Positions 1 to 6,783 of a stretch of DNA of 15,396 bases are shown here, piece after piece (the first letter of the stretch is position 1; every line of letters begins with the position of its first letter). Location: positions 1 through 15,396 of the forward strand of contig DYKW01000023.1 in NCBI GenBank assembly GCA_020722405.1, written 5' to 3'. Source of the stretch: Anaerolinea thermophila. Its GTDB lineage: Bacteria; Chloroflexota; Anaerolineae; Anaerolineales; DRKV01. The position numbers and the translations under genes were made by a program. The notes beneath the pieces are model-generated. The model was given only the letters and a program-made list of their open reading frames with translations, did no database searches and had not been told where the DNA came from.

Positions 1-49
1 ATGCGAAATGCGAAATGCCGATACCTGACGTTCGTATTGTGAAAAACGC

Positions 50-78
50 TTGCAGTCTGTGCGCGGACGTGCTATAAT
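50..78 (+). promoter_or_regulatory. Sigma70-type promoter of rho
   Basis: A -35 box TTGCAG (50-55) and a perfect -10 box TATAAT (73-78) are separated by exactly 17 bp. The predicted start of transcription is near 85, giving a leader of about 160 nt before the rho start codon. No other promoter this good is seen upstream of rho, so it probably drives rho and the small gene after it. Confidence 0.65.
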
Positions 79-84
79 GTGGGC

Positions 85-243
85 GTTCCCATATGGCTTC
101 GAAATTCAAATGGTATCAAGAGGGGCAGTATTGACGCCTTGTTTGGGCTTTTTGACCCACCCAACAGGGAAAATCGTTTCTCCGATTCATGAATCTTGAT
201 CAATCCACGTAAACCTTTAATTCAAAATACATAGGATAGAAAA
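85..243 (+). promoter_or_regulatory. Long 5' leader of rho, with a possible leader peptide
   Basis: This is the untranslated stretch between the predicted transcription start and the rho start codon. It contains a 14-codon ORF with its ATG at 93 and TGA at 132-134 (MASKFKWYQEGQY). Its start lies only about 8 nt into the predicted transcript, with no room for a ribosome site. A weak TGGG/CCCA hairpin with a T-rich loop follows at about 148-164. Autoregulation of rho through its leader is known in E. coli; that this leader does the same is inference. Confidence 0.3.
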
Positions 244-1533
244 GTGTCTCCAGAAGCACATGTCGCCGAACTGGCAAAGAAATCTTTGCCTGAATTGCGC
301 CGCATGGCGCAAGATATGGATATCCCTCGCGCACGCCGCCTGAAAAAAGAGGAATTGATTGTCCTCGTCCGACAGGCACAGGCTGCGGCTGAGGGGTTGG
401 AAATTCGTGGTGGTGTTTTGGAAATCATGAAGGAGGGCATTGGTTTCCTGCGCACAGAAAACTATGCCACCAGCCCAGATGATGTCTATGTCTCCCAGGC
501 CCAGTTGCGACGCTATGATTTGCGTGATGGGGATTTGGTCATTGGACATGTGCGCGAAGCACTTGAAACTGAACGCCACGCCGGCTTGCTAAAGGTAGAA
601 AGCATCAATGGCTTATCCCCAAGCGAAGTCCGTCAGCGCCCGGTATTCGAAAAGTTAACGCCTATTTTCCCGGATCAGCGTTTCAACCTGGAAACCAATG
701 CCAGCATCATTGCCCCACGTTTGATTGACCTGATTGCGCCGATTGGTTTTGGTCAGCGTGGTTTGATTGTCTCGCCACCTAAAGCCGGTAAGACCTCCAT
801 TCTCAAGCAAATCGCCAATGCCATTTCGCAGAATCATCCCGATGTGCACATGCTGGTTGCACTGATTGGCGAACGCCCCGAGGAGGTGACGGATATGGAT
901 CGCTCGGTGGATGCAGATGTGATTGCTTCCACTTTCGACGAGCCTGTCACCTCGCATGTGCGCATTGCCGAAATGGTACTGGAGCGCGCCAGACGCCTGG
1001 TGGAAATTGGGCATGACGTAGTCGTGCTGATGGATTCCATTACCCGTCTGGCACGAGCCTACAACCTGGTGGTTAACCCCTCTGGGCGCACGCTCTCCGG
1101 CGGTATCGACCCTTCGGCGCTCTATCCCCCAAAGCGCTTCTTTGGTGCAGCCCGCAATATCGAAGAAGGTGGCTCGTTGACGATCATCGCAACTTGTCTG
1201 GTGGATACCGGTTCACGTATGGATGATGTGGTGTACGAGGAATTCAAGGGCACCGGCAATATGGAATTGCATCTCTCCCGCCGCTTGCAGGAACGCCGCA
1301 TTTTCCCCGCCATCGACATCGAACGTTCCTCGACTCGCCGCGAAGAACTATTGCTTGGCCCAGATTTGACACCGCGCGTCTGGCTGATGCGGCGCATGTA
1401 TTCGCAAATGTTGGCCAGTCCGCCACACGGTGCAGGTATGGAACAGGGGGCCGCCACCGAGGCAATCATCGAACGCTTGCGAAAGACGCCGGATAATATC
1501 ACTTTCCTGGAAACGCTCAACAAGAGCATATAA
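244..1533 (+). CDS. rho: Transcription termination factor Rho
   Basis: Rho is a hexameric RNA-dependent ATPase that loads on nascent RNA and terminates transcription. The 429-residue length is usual for a Rho without large insertions. An N-terminal helical Rho_N domain (about 1-47) is followed by the cold-shock RNA-binding domain (about 50-125) with the GIGFLR motif near 65-70. The ATPase core carries Walker A SPPKAGKT (177-184, Lys183), catalytic Glu210 in GERPEEVTD, Walker B VVVLMDS (Asp264), and the secondary RNA-site segments around LARAYN (269-274) and PKRFFGAARN (296-305). The start is GTG at 244, chosen because AGGA lies at 233-236 and the next in-frame methionine would remove much of the Rho_N domain. 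A small gene follows 27 bp downstream, probably in the same transcript. Nothing essential is missing. Confidence 0.97.
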   Translation: MSPEAHVAELAKKSLPELRRMAQDMDIPRARRLKKEELIVLVRQAQAAAEGLEIRGGVLEIMKEGIGFLRTENYATSPDDVYVSQAQLRRYDLRDGDLVIGHVREALETERHAGLLKVESINGLSPSEVRQRPVFEKLTPIFPDQRFNLETNASIIAPRLIDLIAPIGFGQRGLIVSPPKAGKTSILKQIANAISQNHPDVHMLVALIGERPEEVTDMDRSVDADVIASTFDEPVTSHVRIAEMVLERARRLVEIGHDVVVLMDSITRLARAYNLVVNPSGRTLSGGIDPSALYPPKRFFGAARNIEEGGSLTIIATCLVDTGSRMDDVVYEEFKGTGNMELHLSRRLQERRIFPAIDIERSSTRREELLLGPDLTPRVWLMRRMYSQMLASPPHGAGMEQGAATEAIIERLRKTPDNITFLETLNKSI

Positions 1534-1560
1534 CACTTATTTTTTGTGGAGAACCCGACT

Positions 1561-1743
1561 ATGAAAAAAGATGATCCTGAATTGAACACCGAGACAATTG
1601 CAGAAACCCAACACTATATGGCCTGGCAGGCCGATGAACCGGATGGGGAAACGACCTATCACGTGGAGATTGGCAACGTAACGTTACATTTCTTTCAGGA
1701 AGAGTGGGATGAATTCCTTAGCCTGGTAAAACAACTGAAGTAG
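1561..1743 (+). CDS. Small acidic conserved-type hypothetical protein downstream of rho
   Basis: This is a 60-residue acidic protein of unknown function. I prefer the ATG at 1561 over the in-frame GTG at 1546, because GGAG at 1548-1551 is a well-placed ribosome site for 1561 (9-nt spacing) and would overlap the GTG. The N-terminal 30 residues are polar and acidic. The C-terminal half, from TTYHVEIGNV to FLSLVKQLK, looks like two short beta strands followed by an amphipathic helix with aromatic positions (HFFQEEWDEF). There is no signal peptide, membrane segment or metal motif. It starts 27 bp after rho and ends about 50 bp before a strong terminator, so it is the last gene of the rho transcript. 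A link to Rho function is inference only. The codon pattern and the ribosome site support a real gene. Confidence 0.75.
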   Translation: MKKDDPELNTETIAETQHYMAWQADEPDGETTYHVEIGNVTLHFFQEEWDEFLSLVKQLK

Positions 1744-1766
1744 GCGCAACCTATTGGTATAGTAGT

Positions 1767-1830
1767 ACCCGCCTTTTGGGGAAAAGCAAACCCCCTGCCA
1801 TTTGAGGCAGGGGTTGTTTTTGAGGCGGGT
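1767..1830. terminator. Bidirectional nested-hairpin terminator between convergent genes
   Basis: An 8-bp GC-rich stem, CCCCTGCC (1792-1799) with GGCAGGGG (1806-1813), has a 6-nt loop and is followed by TTGTTTTT on the plus strand. On the minus strand it is followed by TTTGCTTTT, so it should stop transcripts from both directions. A second perfect 8-bp inverted repeat, ACCCGCCT (1767-1774) with AGGCGGGT (1823-1830), encloses the first and ends exactly at the stop codon of the converging gene. Confidence 0.85.
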
Positions 1831-2565
1831 TTACCAGCCAGCACTCAAGCGTAACGCGTGACGCTCCGGCAGGCCTAAATCTCGCATGTGCTGTTGTACG
1901 CTGGATACGTCATAAGCCACCCGGTGATACTCCCAGGTCAACGCATTGGGATCAAAGAGGGCATAGGCCGCGCGTGGGTCACGATCGCGCGGTTGGCCTA
2001 CCGAACCGGGGTTGACGATCATGCGGGGCTGTAGTTGGTGGGTGTTGTTTGGCTGCGGTATGATCAGCCCGGCCGTGAAGGCGTAGGGTCCGCTGGGGGC
2101 TTCGAAGATCACCGGCACATGCGTGTGCCCCACGAAGCAAAAATCGTCTTCGAAATGGGCAAAGTTAACGGCTGCCGTATTGGTATCCAGCAAATATTCC
2201 CAAATCGGTGTGCGCGGGCTGCCGTGAGCCAGCGTCACGCCCTGAACGCTCATCTTGGGTACACAGGATTGCAAAAAATGAGCATTATCAGGTGTGATGC
2301 GTTTGCGAGTCCATTCCACACTCAAACGGGCTTCCGCGTTGAAAGCATCTGAGTCAATCATGCCTAGCACGGCGGCATCATGGTTGCCCAGCAGGCAGGT
2401 CAAGTTGGGGAGTTCACGCACCAGCGCAATGCACTCGTTTGGATCGGGGCCATAGCCTACCAGGTCACCTAAAAACCAGACGGCATTGAAACTGCCGGCA
2501 TCGCACAACACGGCTTCTAGAGCTAAGAGATTGGCGTGAATATCGGAGATGACTAAAATTTTCAT
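1831..2565 (-). CDS. Single-domain calcineurin-like metallophosphoesterase (YfcE/MJ0936-type)
   Basis: This is a predicted cytoplasmic two-metal phosphodiesterase of 244 residues. All signature blocks of the family are present in order: DIH (Asp8, His10), GDLVGYGP (Asp34), GNHD (Asn61, His62), HGSP (His114) and GHTH (His147, His149). The GNHDA block and the C-terminal NPGSVGQPRD segment are typical of the YfcE/MJ0936-like subgroup. The physiological substrate cannot be read from the sequence. The start at 2565 gives the classic MKILVISDIH beginning and is preceded by AAGGA. A longer in-frame reading to 2625 would add 20 polar residues and run into the upstream gene. It follows the methyltransferase by 41 bp on the same strand and may also have its own promoter. 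It converges with the rho unit. Confidence 0.92.
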   Translation of the reverse strand: MKILVISDIHANLLALEAVLCDAGSFNAVWFLGDLVGYGPDPNECIALVRELPNLTCLLGNHDAAVLGMIDSDAFNAEARLSVEWTRKRITPDNAHFLQSCVPKMSVQGVTLAHGSPRTPIWEYLLDTNTAAVNFAHFEDDFCFVGHTHVPVIFEAPSGPYAFTAGLIIPQPNNTHQLQPRMIVNPGSVGQPRDRDPRAAYALFDPNALTWEYHRVAYDVSSVQQHMRDLGLPERHALRLSAGW

Positions 2566-2595
2566 GGCGTTCCTTTGTGTTTTCGATGTTGGGGT

Positions 2596-2625
2596 ATTAT
2601 ACCGGTTTATTTCCCGATTGCCCAA
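2596..2625 (-). promoter_or_regulatory. Possible internal promoter for the metallophosphoesterase gene
   Basis: On the minus strand TTGGGC (2620-2625) and a perfect TATAAT (2596-2601) are separated by 18 bp. The site overlaps the 3' end of the methyltransferase gene, and its -10 sits in a short palindrome (GGTATTATACC, 2594-2604). Transcription would begin about 24 nt before the phosphoesterase ATG, with its AAGGA ribosome site inside the leader. Confidence 0.45.
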
Positions 2626-3359
2626 ATTTGGTACAGCGCAAGGTTGCCCTCTTTGCCATCTGAGTAAAAACTTTCCCGGCAGGTAAAGCCGCTTTCCTCC
2701 GCCAGGGTGCGCAATTCGGCTTCATCAGGGACGTGTACATAACGCAGCCCGTAACCGCCATGTCGCCAGTCGAGTAGATAATCACCTGGCTCCACATCGT
2801 TTGCGGTGAGGCCGATTTTTTCCCAGGGTTGAATGCGCGCTCGCCAACGAGGACTGTTCAGAAAATACCAATGGGAATGGATGAAAATCCCCCCGGGTTC
2901 AAGATGTTCCCGCAGGGTACGGACGACCTTTTGGCGGGTTGCAGATCCCGGGAGGTGGTGCAGCACCGCAAAGGCGAACGCGTACCCAAAGGTCTGCGTC
3001 CCGAGGATCGCCTCCCACCCTGGGGTGGTCAGGTCCCCCTGGAGAAACCGCGCCACCAGCGGGGGCGTCTGTTTCCGGTGCGCTTCCTCCAGCAGCGCGG
3101 CGTTAAAATCCACGCCTACATATCGGCCGCGGTATTCCCATTGGGACAGGCGGCGCGCCAACTCTCCATTGCCACATCCCAGGTCGAGCATGTCGGCTGC
3201 TTTGGGGACTTGCTGTAGCACCCGTTCGACGCCAGGTTGAATGCGTTGCCGGGTATCTGAGAATGCCTGGGCAAAGGTCTGGTAAAATTGACGGTTGACC
3301 TCAATCAACCGTTCAATCGTATTGGTATTCACAAAGGCAATTATACCTACAATGAGCAT
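2607..3359 (-). CDS. Class I SAM-dependent methyltransferase, Trm9/ALKBH8-like
   Basis: This is a Rossmann-fold methyltransferase of up to 250 residues. SAM motif I is DLGCGNG (59-65), the acidic end of strand 2 is VGVDFN (81-86), and motif IV is FAVLHHL (130-136). Outside the generic motifs it resembles eukaryotic Trm9 and the ALKBH8 methyltransferase domain as I recall them. It has FSDTR (33-37) where Trm9 has FSQTR, the VLHH dipeptide followed by an Arg-containing segment, EPGG (154-157), and a C-terminal RYVHVPDEAEL (206-216) matching the RYYH(L/V)xREGEL block. Trm9 methylates the cm5U made by Elp3 in tRNA wobble position 34, and here elp3 is the head-to-head neighbour. The ATG at 3357-3359 overlaps the elp3 start. 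A GTG at 3327-3329 (VNTNTIERL) is an alternative that removes the overlap and ten hydrophobic residues. Methyltransferase is secure; the Trm9-like role is inference. Confidence 0.85.
   Translation of the reverse strand: MLIVGIIAFVNTNTIERLIEVNRQFYQTFAQAFSDTRQRIQPGVERVLQQVPKAADMLDLGCGNGELARRLSQWEYRGRYVGVDFNAALLEEAHRKQTPPLVARFLQGDLTTPGWEAILGTQTFGYAFAFAVLHHLPGSATRQKVVRTLREHLEPGGIFIHSHWYFLNSPRWRARIQPWEKIGLTANDVEPGDYLLDWRHGGYGLRYVHVPDEAELRTLAEESGFTCRESFYSDGKEGNLALYQIWAIGK
3287..3317. promoter_or_regulatory. Inverted repeat between divergent methyltransferase and elp3 starts
   Basis: A perfect 8-bp inverted repeat, ACGGTTGA (3291-3298) and TCAACCGT (3305-3312), has a 6-bp centre. It is extended by ATTG (3287-3290) against CAAT (3314-3317) with one bulged base. 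It lies 35 bp upstream of the elp3 ATG and inside the first codons of the methyltransferase. It could be an operator acting on both divergent genes or an RNA hairpin. No clear -35/-10 pair for elp3 was found around it. Confidence 0.4.
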
Positions 3360-4962
3360 TCCTGAACACGTCCGGCGTTGGGAAAAAGCCCGCCGTTATA
3401 CCCCCGAACAATTGGAAGTTGCCCGCCGTGCCCTGGAACAGGTGCGCGACGGGGTGGGTGTGCTGGAGGCCATTCAGCGCAACCCCTTGCCCGAAGGTGG
3501 TCATCCGGCGAAACACATGCTTGTGGCTGCCTACCGCAAACTGGTGGAAGAAGGCGTATGGGAGGAAAACACAGCACTACTGGCGCGCATCCGCATGAAG
3601 CCCATGCGCACGTTATCGGGCGTCACAACCGTCACGGTGTTGACACAACCCTACCCTTGTCCGGGTAAGTGCATTTTTTGCCCAACCGACGTGCGCATGC
3701 CCAAGAGCTATTTGCCCAATGAACCGGGGGCGATGCGCGGTTTGCAGCATCATTTCGATCCTTACGCGCAGGTGGCTGCGCGCTTGCAGGCCTTAGAGGC
3801 CGTAGGGCACCCCACCAACAAAATTGAACTGCTCATTTTGGGCGGTACGTGGAGCGCTTACCGCCGCGATTATCGCGAATGGTTTGTGCAGCGCTGTTTT
3901 GATGCACTTAATGGGCAGGAATCGGCTACCCTGGCCGAGGCCCAACATCTGAATGAGACCGCTGAACATCGCAATGTAGGCCTGGTGATTGAGACCCGCC
4001 CCGATCATATCACCCCAAAAGCGTTGGCGCATTTGCGCATGTTGGGTGTGACCAAGGTACAGATGGGCGCACAAAGCCTGAACGATGAAATTTTGCTGCG
4101 TAACCAGCGCGGTCATACCGTGGAAGATACCCGGCGGGCGGTCGCGCTTTTGCGGGCTGCGGGCTTCAAAATTGTGTTGCACTGGATGCCTAATTTGTTG
4201 GGCGCTACCCCTGAAAGCGATCGTGCGGATTTCATGCGCTTATGGGGAGATGGTTTTGCGCCAGACGAGATTAAGATTTACCCTACCCAGTTGTTGGCAA
4301 ACGCCGATTTGTACGCTTACTGGGAACGTGGCGAATACCAACCTTACGACACCGAGACGTTGGTGGATTTAATTGCCAGCGTCAAGCCTGCCATCCCGCG
4401 CTATTGCCGCGTGAACCGTGTGATTCGTGACATTCCCTCTACCAATGTGGTGGAAGGAAACAAGCGTACCAGTTTGCGCCAGGACGTACACCGCGAGATG
4501 TCGAGGCGCGGGGAGCATTGTCAGTGCATTCGCTGCCGGGAGGTGCGGCGACAAAAGGTGCTGCCGGAGACATTGCGCCTGAACGACTTGGTCTACCAGG
4601 TTGGTGCTACCGAGGAACATTTTCTGTCTTTCGATACCCCTGAAGACCGCCTGACCGGCTTCTTGCGTCTATCCTTGCCGGGTGAGGGTGCTCCCGATCT
4701 GGGTTTCGAGGATTTACGGGAGGCAGCGATTATCCGCGAAGTCCACGTGTATGGGCAATCCATCGAGGTGGGGCGCGAACTGGATGGGGCGGCACAGCAT
4801 ATCGGCCTGGGCACGCAATTGCTCACTCACGCCGAGGAAATCGCTCGTCGACGCGGCTATCGGCGGCTGGCTGTCATTGCCGCCATCGGGACGCGGCGTT
4901 ACTATGCCGGACGCGGCTTTGTGCCTGGCGAATTGTATATGGTCAAGAGGCTTGATGATTAG
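3352..4962 (+). CDS. elp3: Elp3-family tRNA uridine(34) carboxymethyl-forming radical SAM/acetyl-CoA enzyme
   Basis: Elp3 uses a radical SAM centre and acetyl-CoA to begin carboxymethylation at C5 of wobble uridine in tRNA; bacterial forms such as that of Dehalococcoides work without other Elongator subunits. The 536-residue protein has an N-terminal helical tRNA-binding region (about 1-85) and a radical SAM domain with a CPGKCIFC cluster motif (Cys103, Cys107, Cys110). The PTDVRMPKSYLPNEPGAMRG stretch and a zinc-type HCQCIRCREV motif (389-398) follow. The C-terminal GNAT domain has the acetyl-CoA loop QHIGLG (482-487) and the RRYYAGRGF block (515-523). I chose ATG 3352 over the upstream in-frame TTG at 3295, which would extend across most of the divergent gene's start. 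The nearest genes are the divergent Trm9-like methyltransferase and a phosphohexomutase 174 bp downstream. Confidence 0.95.
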   Translation: MSIPEHVRRWEKARRYTPEQLEVARRALEQVRDGVGVLEAIQRNPLPEGGHPAKHMLVAAYRKLVEEGVWEENTALLARIRMKPMRTLSGVTTVTVLTQPYPCPGKCIFCPTDVRMPKSYLPNEPGAMRGLQHHFDPYAQVAARLQALEAVGHPTNKIELLILGGTWSAYRRDYREWFVQRCFDALNGQESATLAEAQHLNETAEHRNVGLVIETRPDHITPKALAHLRMLGVTKVQMGAQSLNDEILLRNQRGHTVEDTRRAVALLRAAGFKIVLHWMPNLLGATPESDRADFMRLWGDGFAPDEIKIYPTQLLANADLYAYWERGEYQPYDTETLVDLIASVKPAIPRYCRVNRVIRDIPSTNVVEGNKRTSLRQDVHREMSRRGEHCQCIRCREVRRQKVLPETLRLNDLVYQVGATEEHFLSFDTPEDRLTGFLRLSLPGEGAPDLGFEDLREAAIIREVHVYGQSIEVGRELDGAAQHIGLGTQLLTHAEEIARRRGYRRLAVIAAIGTRRYYAGRGFVPGELYMVKRLDD

Positions 4963-4990
4963 AATGGACGGTGGACGTATCTTCTCAAAT

Positions 4991-5009
4991 TTTTGGGGCA
5001 ACCCCAAAA
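4991..5009 (+). terminator. Candidate hairpin terminator after elp3
   Basis: A perfect 8-bp stem TTTTGGGG (4991-4998) / CCCCAAAA (5002-5009) with a 3-nt loop lies 28 bp after the elp3 stop. Only TGTTT follows, so the U-tract is poor and termination may be partial. Confidence 0.45.
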
Positions 5010-5012
5010 TGT

Positions 5013-5042
5013 TTAACGCAAAGCCGCGAAGACGCGAAGGCA
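5013..5042. repeat. Low-complexity GCAAAG/GCGAAG tandem repeat
   Basis: Imperfect units such as acgcaaag, ccgcgaag and acgcgaag follow each other. The element is non-coding and lies in the elp3-to-mutase gap. A related array in opposite orientation and with diverged bases lies at 6669-6699, after the next gene, so this seems to be a dispersed intergenic element. Confidence 0.55.
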
Positions 5043-5054
5043 GGTGACAGGCAC

Positions 5055-5091
5055 GGGCGAAAACCTTTCACAGGCGAAAAGTCTTTCGCCC
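5055..5091. repeat. GGCGAAA direct and inverted repeat element
   Basis: Two related copies, GGGCGAAA (5055-5062) and GGCGAAA (5073-5079), can each pair with the single TTTCGCCC (5084-5091). The nearer copy forms a perfect 7-bp hairpin with loop AGTC. This gives two mutually exclusive hairpins in the leader region of the phosphohexomutase gene. It may be a dispersed intergenic palindrome rather than a regulatory switch. Confidence 0.5.
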
Positions 5092-5093
5092 CT

Positions 5094-5136
5094 ACTACCA
5101 AACTACCAAACTAGCCAACTAACAAACTAACGAACT
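5094..5136. repeat. Five tandem ACTAnCnA octamers abutting a start codon
   Basis: The units ACTACCAA, ACTACCAA, ACTAGCCA, ACTAACAA and ACTAACGA, then ACT, run in an exact 8-bp register from 5094 directly into the ATG at 5137. The repeat replaces any Shine-Dalgarno sequence; no purine-rich motif exists within 30 bp of the start. Confidence 0.8.
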
Positions 5137-6597
5137 ATGCCTATTCACTTTGGTACCGACGGCTGGCGTGCCGTCATCTCCGATACATTTACTTTTCACA
5201 ATTTGCGCATGGTCTCACAGGCCATCGCAGATGCCGTTCGTGCTGACGACTGGAATGCGTATCCCGGTGCAGCAAACAATCCTGACCCCAATACCATGGT
5301 GGTCGGTTTCGATACGCGCTTTCTCTCCGACCGTTATGCCATCGAAGTGGCGCGTGTTTTGGCGGCCAACGGGTTCACCGTTTACCTGACGCAATCTGAT
5401 GCGCCTACCCCGGCGATTTCGTACACGGTACGCGCCATGAATGCTAGTGGCGGTGTGATGATCACCGCTTCGCACAACGCGCCGCGCTACAACGGCGTCA
5501 AACTGAAGGCTTCGTATGGTGGTGCCGCGCTGGCAGAGCAATCTCGCCGCGTGGAAGTGTACTTGAACGACAACGAGGGACGTGCCCGCGGCCCCAACCT
5601 GATGGATTACGACCAGGCGCGCCAGGCCGGCTTGATTCAGCGTTCCAACCCCCTACCGGCCTACTTTGAGCACTTGCGTACCTTAATTGATTTCGATGCC
5701 ATTGCGGATGCCCCCCCGCGTGTGGTCACAGATTCGATGCACGGTTCTGGGCGGGGCGTTATTCGTGCCATCCTGCAAGGCACGGGTTGTGAAGTGCATG
5801 AGATTCGTGGAGAGATGAACCCCGGCTTTGGCGGCGTCCATCCGGAGCCCATTGCGCGCTACCTGGGGGCGCTGGCAAGTGCCATCAGTACCGGTATGGG
5901 CACCCTAGGGCTGGCAACCGATGGGGATGCAGACCGCATTGGTGCAATGGATGAACGCGGTAACTTTGTCGATCCCCACAAAATCATGGCGTTGGCGCTC
6001 AAGCATTTGGTGGAGCAGCGCGGTTGGCGCGGCCCGGTGGTGCGCACGGTGTCTACCACGCGTATGGTGGACCGTTTGGCGCAGCGCTATGGCTTGCCGG
6101 TCTACGAGACGCCGGTCGGTTTCAATCACATTGCCGATTACATGCTGCGCGAGAACGTACTGATCGGCGGCGAAGAATCCGGCGGCATTAGTTTTCAGGG
6201 GCACATTCCTGAGGGAGATGGGATTCTGATGGGGTTGTTGCTGGTCGAGATGGTAGCGGTGCATCGCACCTCGTTGTATGAGATGGTTGAGGCCCTGCTG
6301 GCCGATGTTGGCCCGGCACATTACCGACGCACAGATTTGCGCCTCAGGCATCCGGTCTCTAAAGCGGTGATTACCACGCAACTGGCCGAAGGAGCGCCCT
6401 CTCAGATAGGCGGGCAACGCGTGAATGAGGTGCGTACTACAGATGGCGTCAAATATCTACTGGCCGATGATTCCTGGCTGCTCATTCGTCCTTCTGGTAC
6501 TGAACCGGTGTTGCGGGTGTACGCTGAGGGACGCAGTTCGGAAATTATGGAGGCCATGTTATCGTACGGGGAGCAGGTGGCGCAGCGCATCGTGTAG
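5137..6597 (+). CDS. Phosphoglucomutase/phosphomannomutase (alpha-D-phosphohexomutase family)
   Basis: This enzyme interconverts hexose 1-phosphates and 6-phosphates, linking central metabolism to polysaccharide and nucleotide-sugar synthesis. The 486-residue protein has the four-domain signature in order. The phosphoserine loop is TASHNAP (Ser112). The magnesium loop is DGDADRIG (Asp262, Asp264, Asp266). The sugar-specificity loop is GGEESGGISF (344-353). The phosphate-binding loop in domain 4 is RPSGTEPVLR (451-460). The N-terminus MPIHFGTDGWR is characteristic, so the ATG at 5137 is firm although no ribosome site precedes it; the octamer repeats reach the start codon. Glucose versus mannose (or glucosamine) preference cannot be decided from sequence alone. 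The TASHNAP and GEESGG loops fit PGM/PMM better than GlmM. It is bounded by a repeat-rich gap upstream and a strong terminator downstream. Confidence 0.94.
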   Translation: MPIHFGTDGWRAVISDTFTFHNLRMVSQAIADAVRADDWNAYPGAANNPDPNTMVVGFDTRFLSDRYAIEVARVLAANGFTVYLTQSDAPTPAISYTVRAMNASGGVMITASHNAPRYNGVKLKASYGGAALAEQSRRVEVYLNDNEGRARGPNLMDYDQARQAGLIQRSNPLPAYFEHLRTLIDFDAIADAPPRVVTDSMHGSGRGVIRAILQGTGCEVHEIRGEMNPGFGGVHPEPIARYLGALASAISTGMGTLGLATDGDADRIGAMDERGNFVDPHKIMALALKHLVEQRGWRGPVVRTVSTTRMVDRLAQRYGLPVYETPVGFNHIADYMLRENVLIGGEESGGISFQGHIPEGDGILMGLLLVEMVAVHRTSLYEMVEALLADVGPAHYRRTDLRLRHPVSKAVITTQLAEGAPSQIGGQRVNEVRTTDGVKYLLADDSWLLIRPSGTEPVLRVYAEGRSSEIMEAMLSYGEQVAQRIV

Positions 6598-6668
6598 TAG
6601 TGTGAGGCGTGCTGCTCCCTAGTCAGGGGCCTGAAGGATGGCATTTGCCGGGTGGTGAACTCCAGATT

Positions 6669-6699
6669 CTCTGCGTTCTCCGCGGGCTCTGCGGTAAAC
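6669..6699. repeat. Low-complexity CTCTGCG/CTCCGCG repeat
   Basis: Imperfect units (ctctgcgtt, ctccgcggg, ctctgcggt) with a 9-10 nt period sit in the 186-bp gap after the phosphohexomutase gene. The reverse strand reads as cgcagag-type units, related to the array at 5013-5042. It is probably a dispersed intergenic repeat with no coding role. Confidence 0.5.
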
Positions 6700-6732
6700 A
6701 GATACGCTTGGGAAAATACTTGTTGCTACTAA

Positions 6733-6760
6733 AAAAGGCCTGACTTTTGTCAGGCCTTTT
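6733..6760. terminator. Strong bidirectional intrinsic terminator
   Basis: A perfect 12-bp stem, AAAAGGCCTGAC (6733-6744) and GTCAGGCCTTTT (6749-6760), has a TTTT loop, flanked by T-runs on both strands. It separates the plus-strand phosphohexomutase from the end of the long minus-strand operon and should end transcripts from both sides. Confidence 0.93.
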
Positions 6761-6783
6761 GCTTTTCGTGCTGGAAGTGAATT

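Noticed and set aside
1..17. ATGCGAA tandem repeat at the left edge as a possible mobile-element end
   Set aside because: Only two units and a partial third of 7 bp are visible at the edge of the window; there is not enough sequence to call anything.
1831..2625. The 264-codon version of the metallophosphoesterase
   Set aside because: The extra 20 residues are polar, lie before the canonical MKILVISDIH start and its ribosome site, and overlap the neighbouring gene.
5905..6417. A 170-codon minus-strand open frame inside the phosphohexomutase gene
   Set aside because: It is a shadow frame antisense to catalytic motifs of a clear gene, with no domain of its own.
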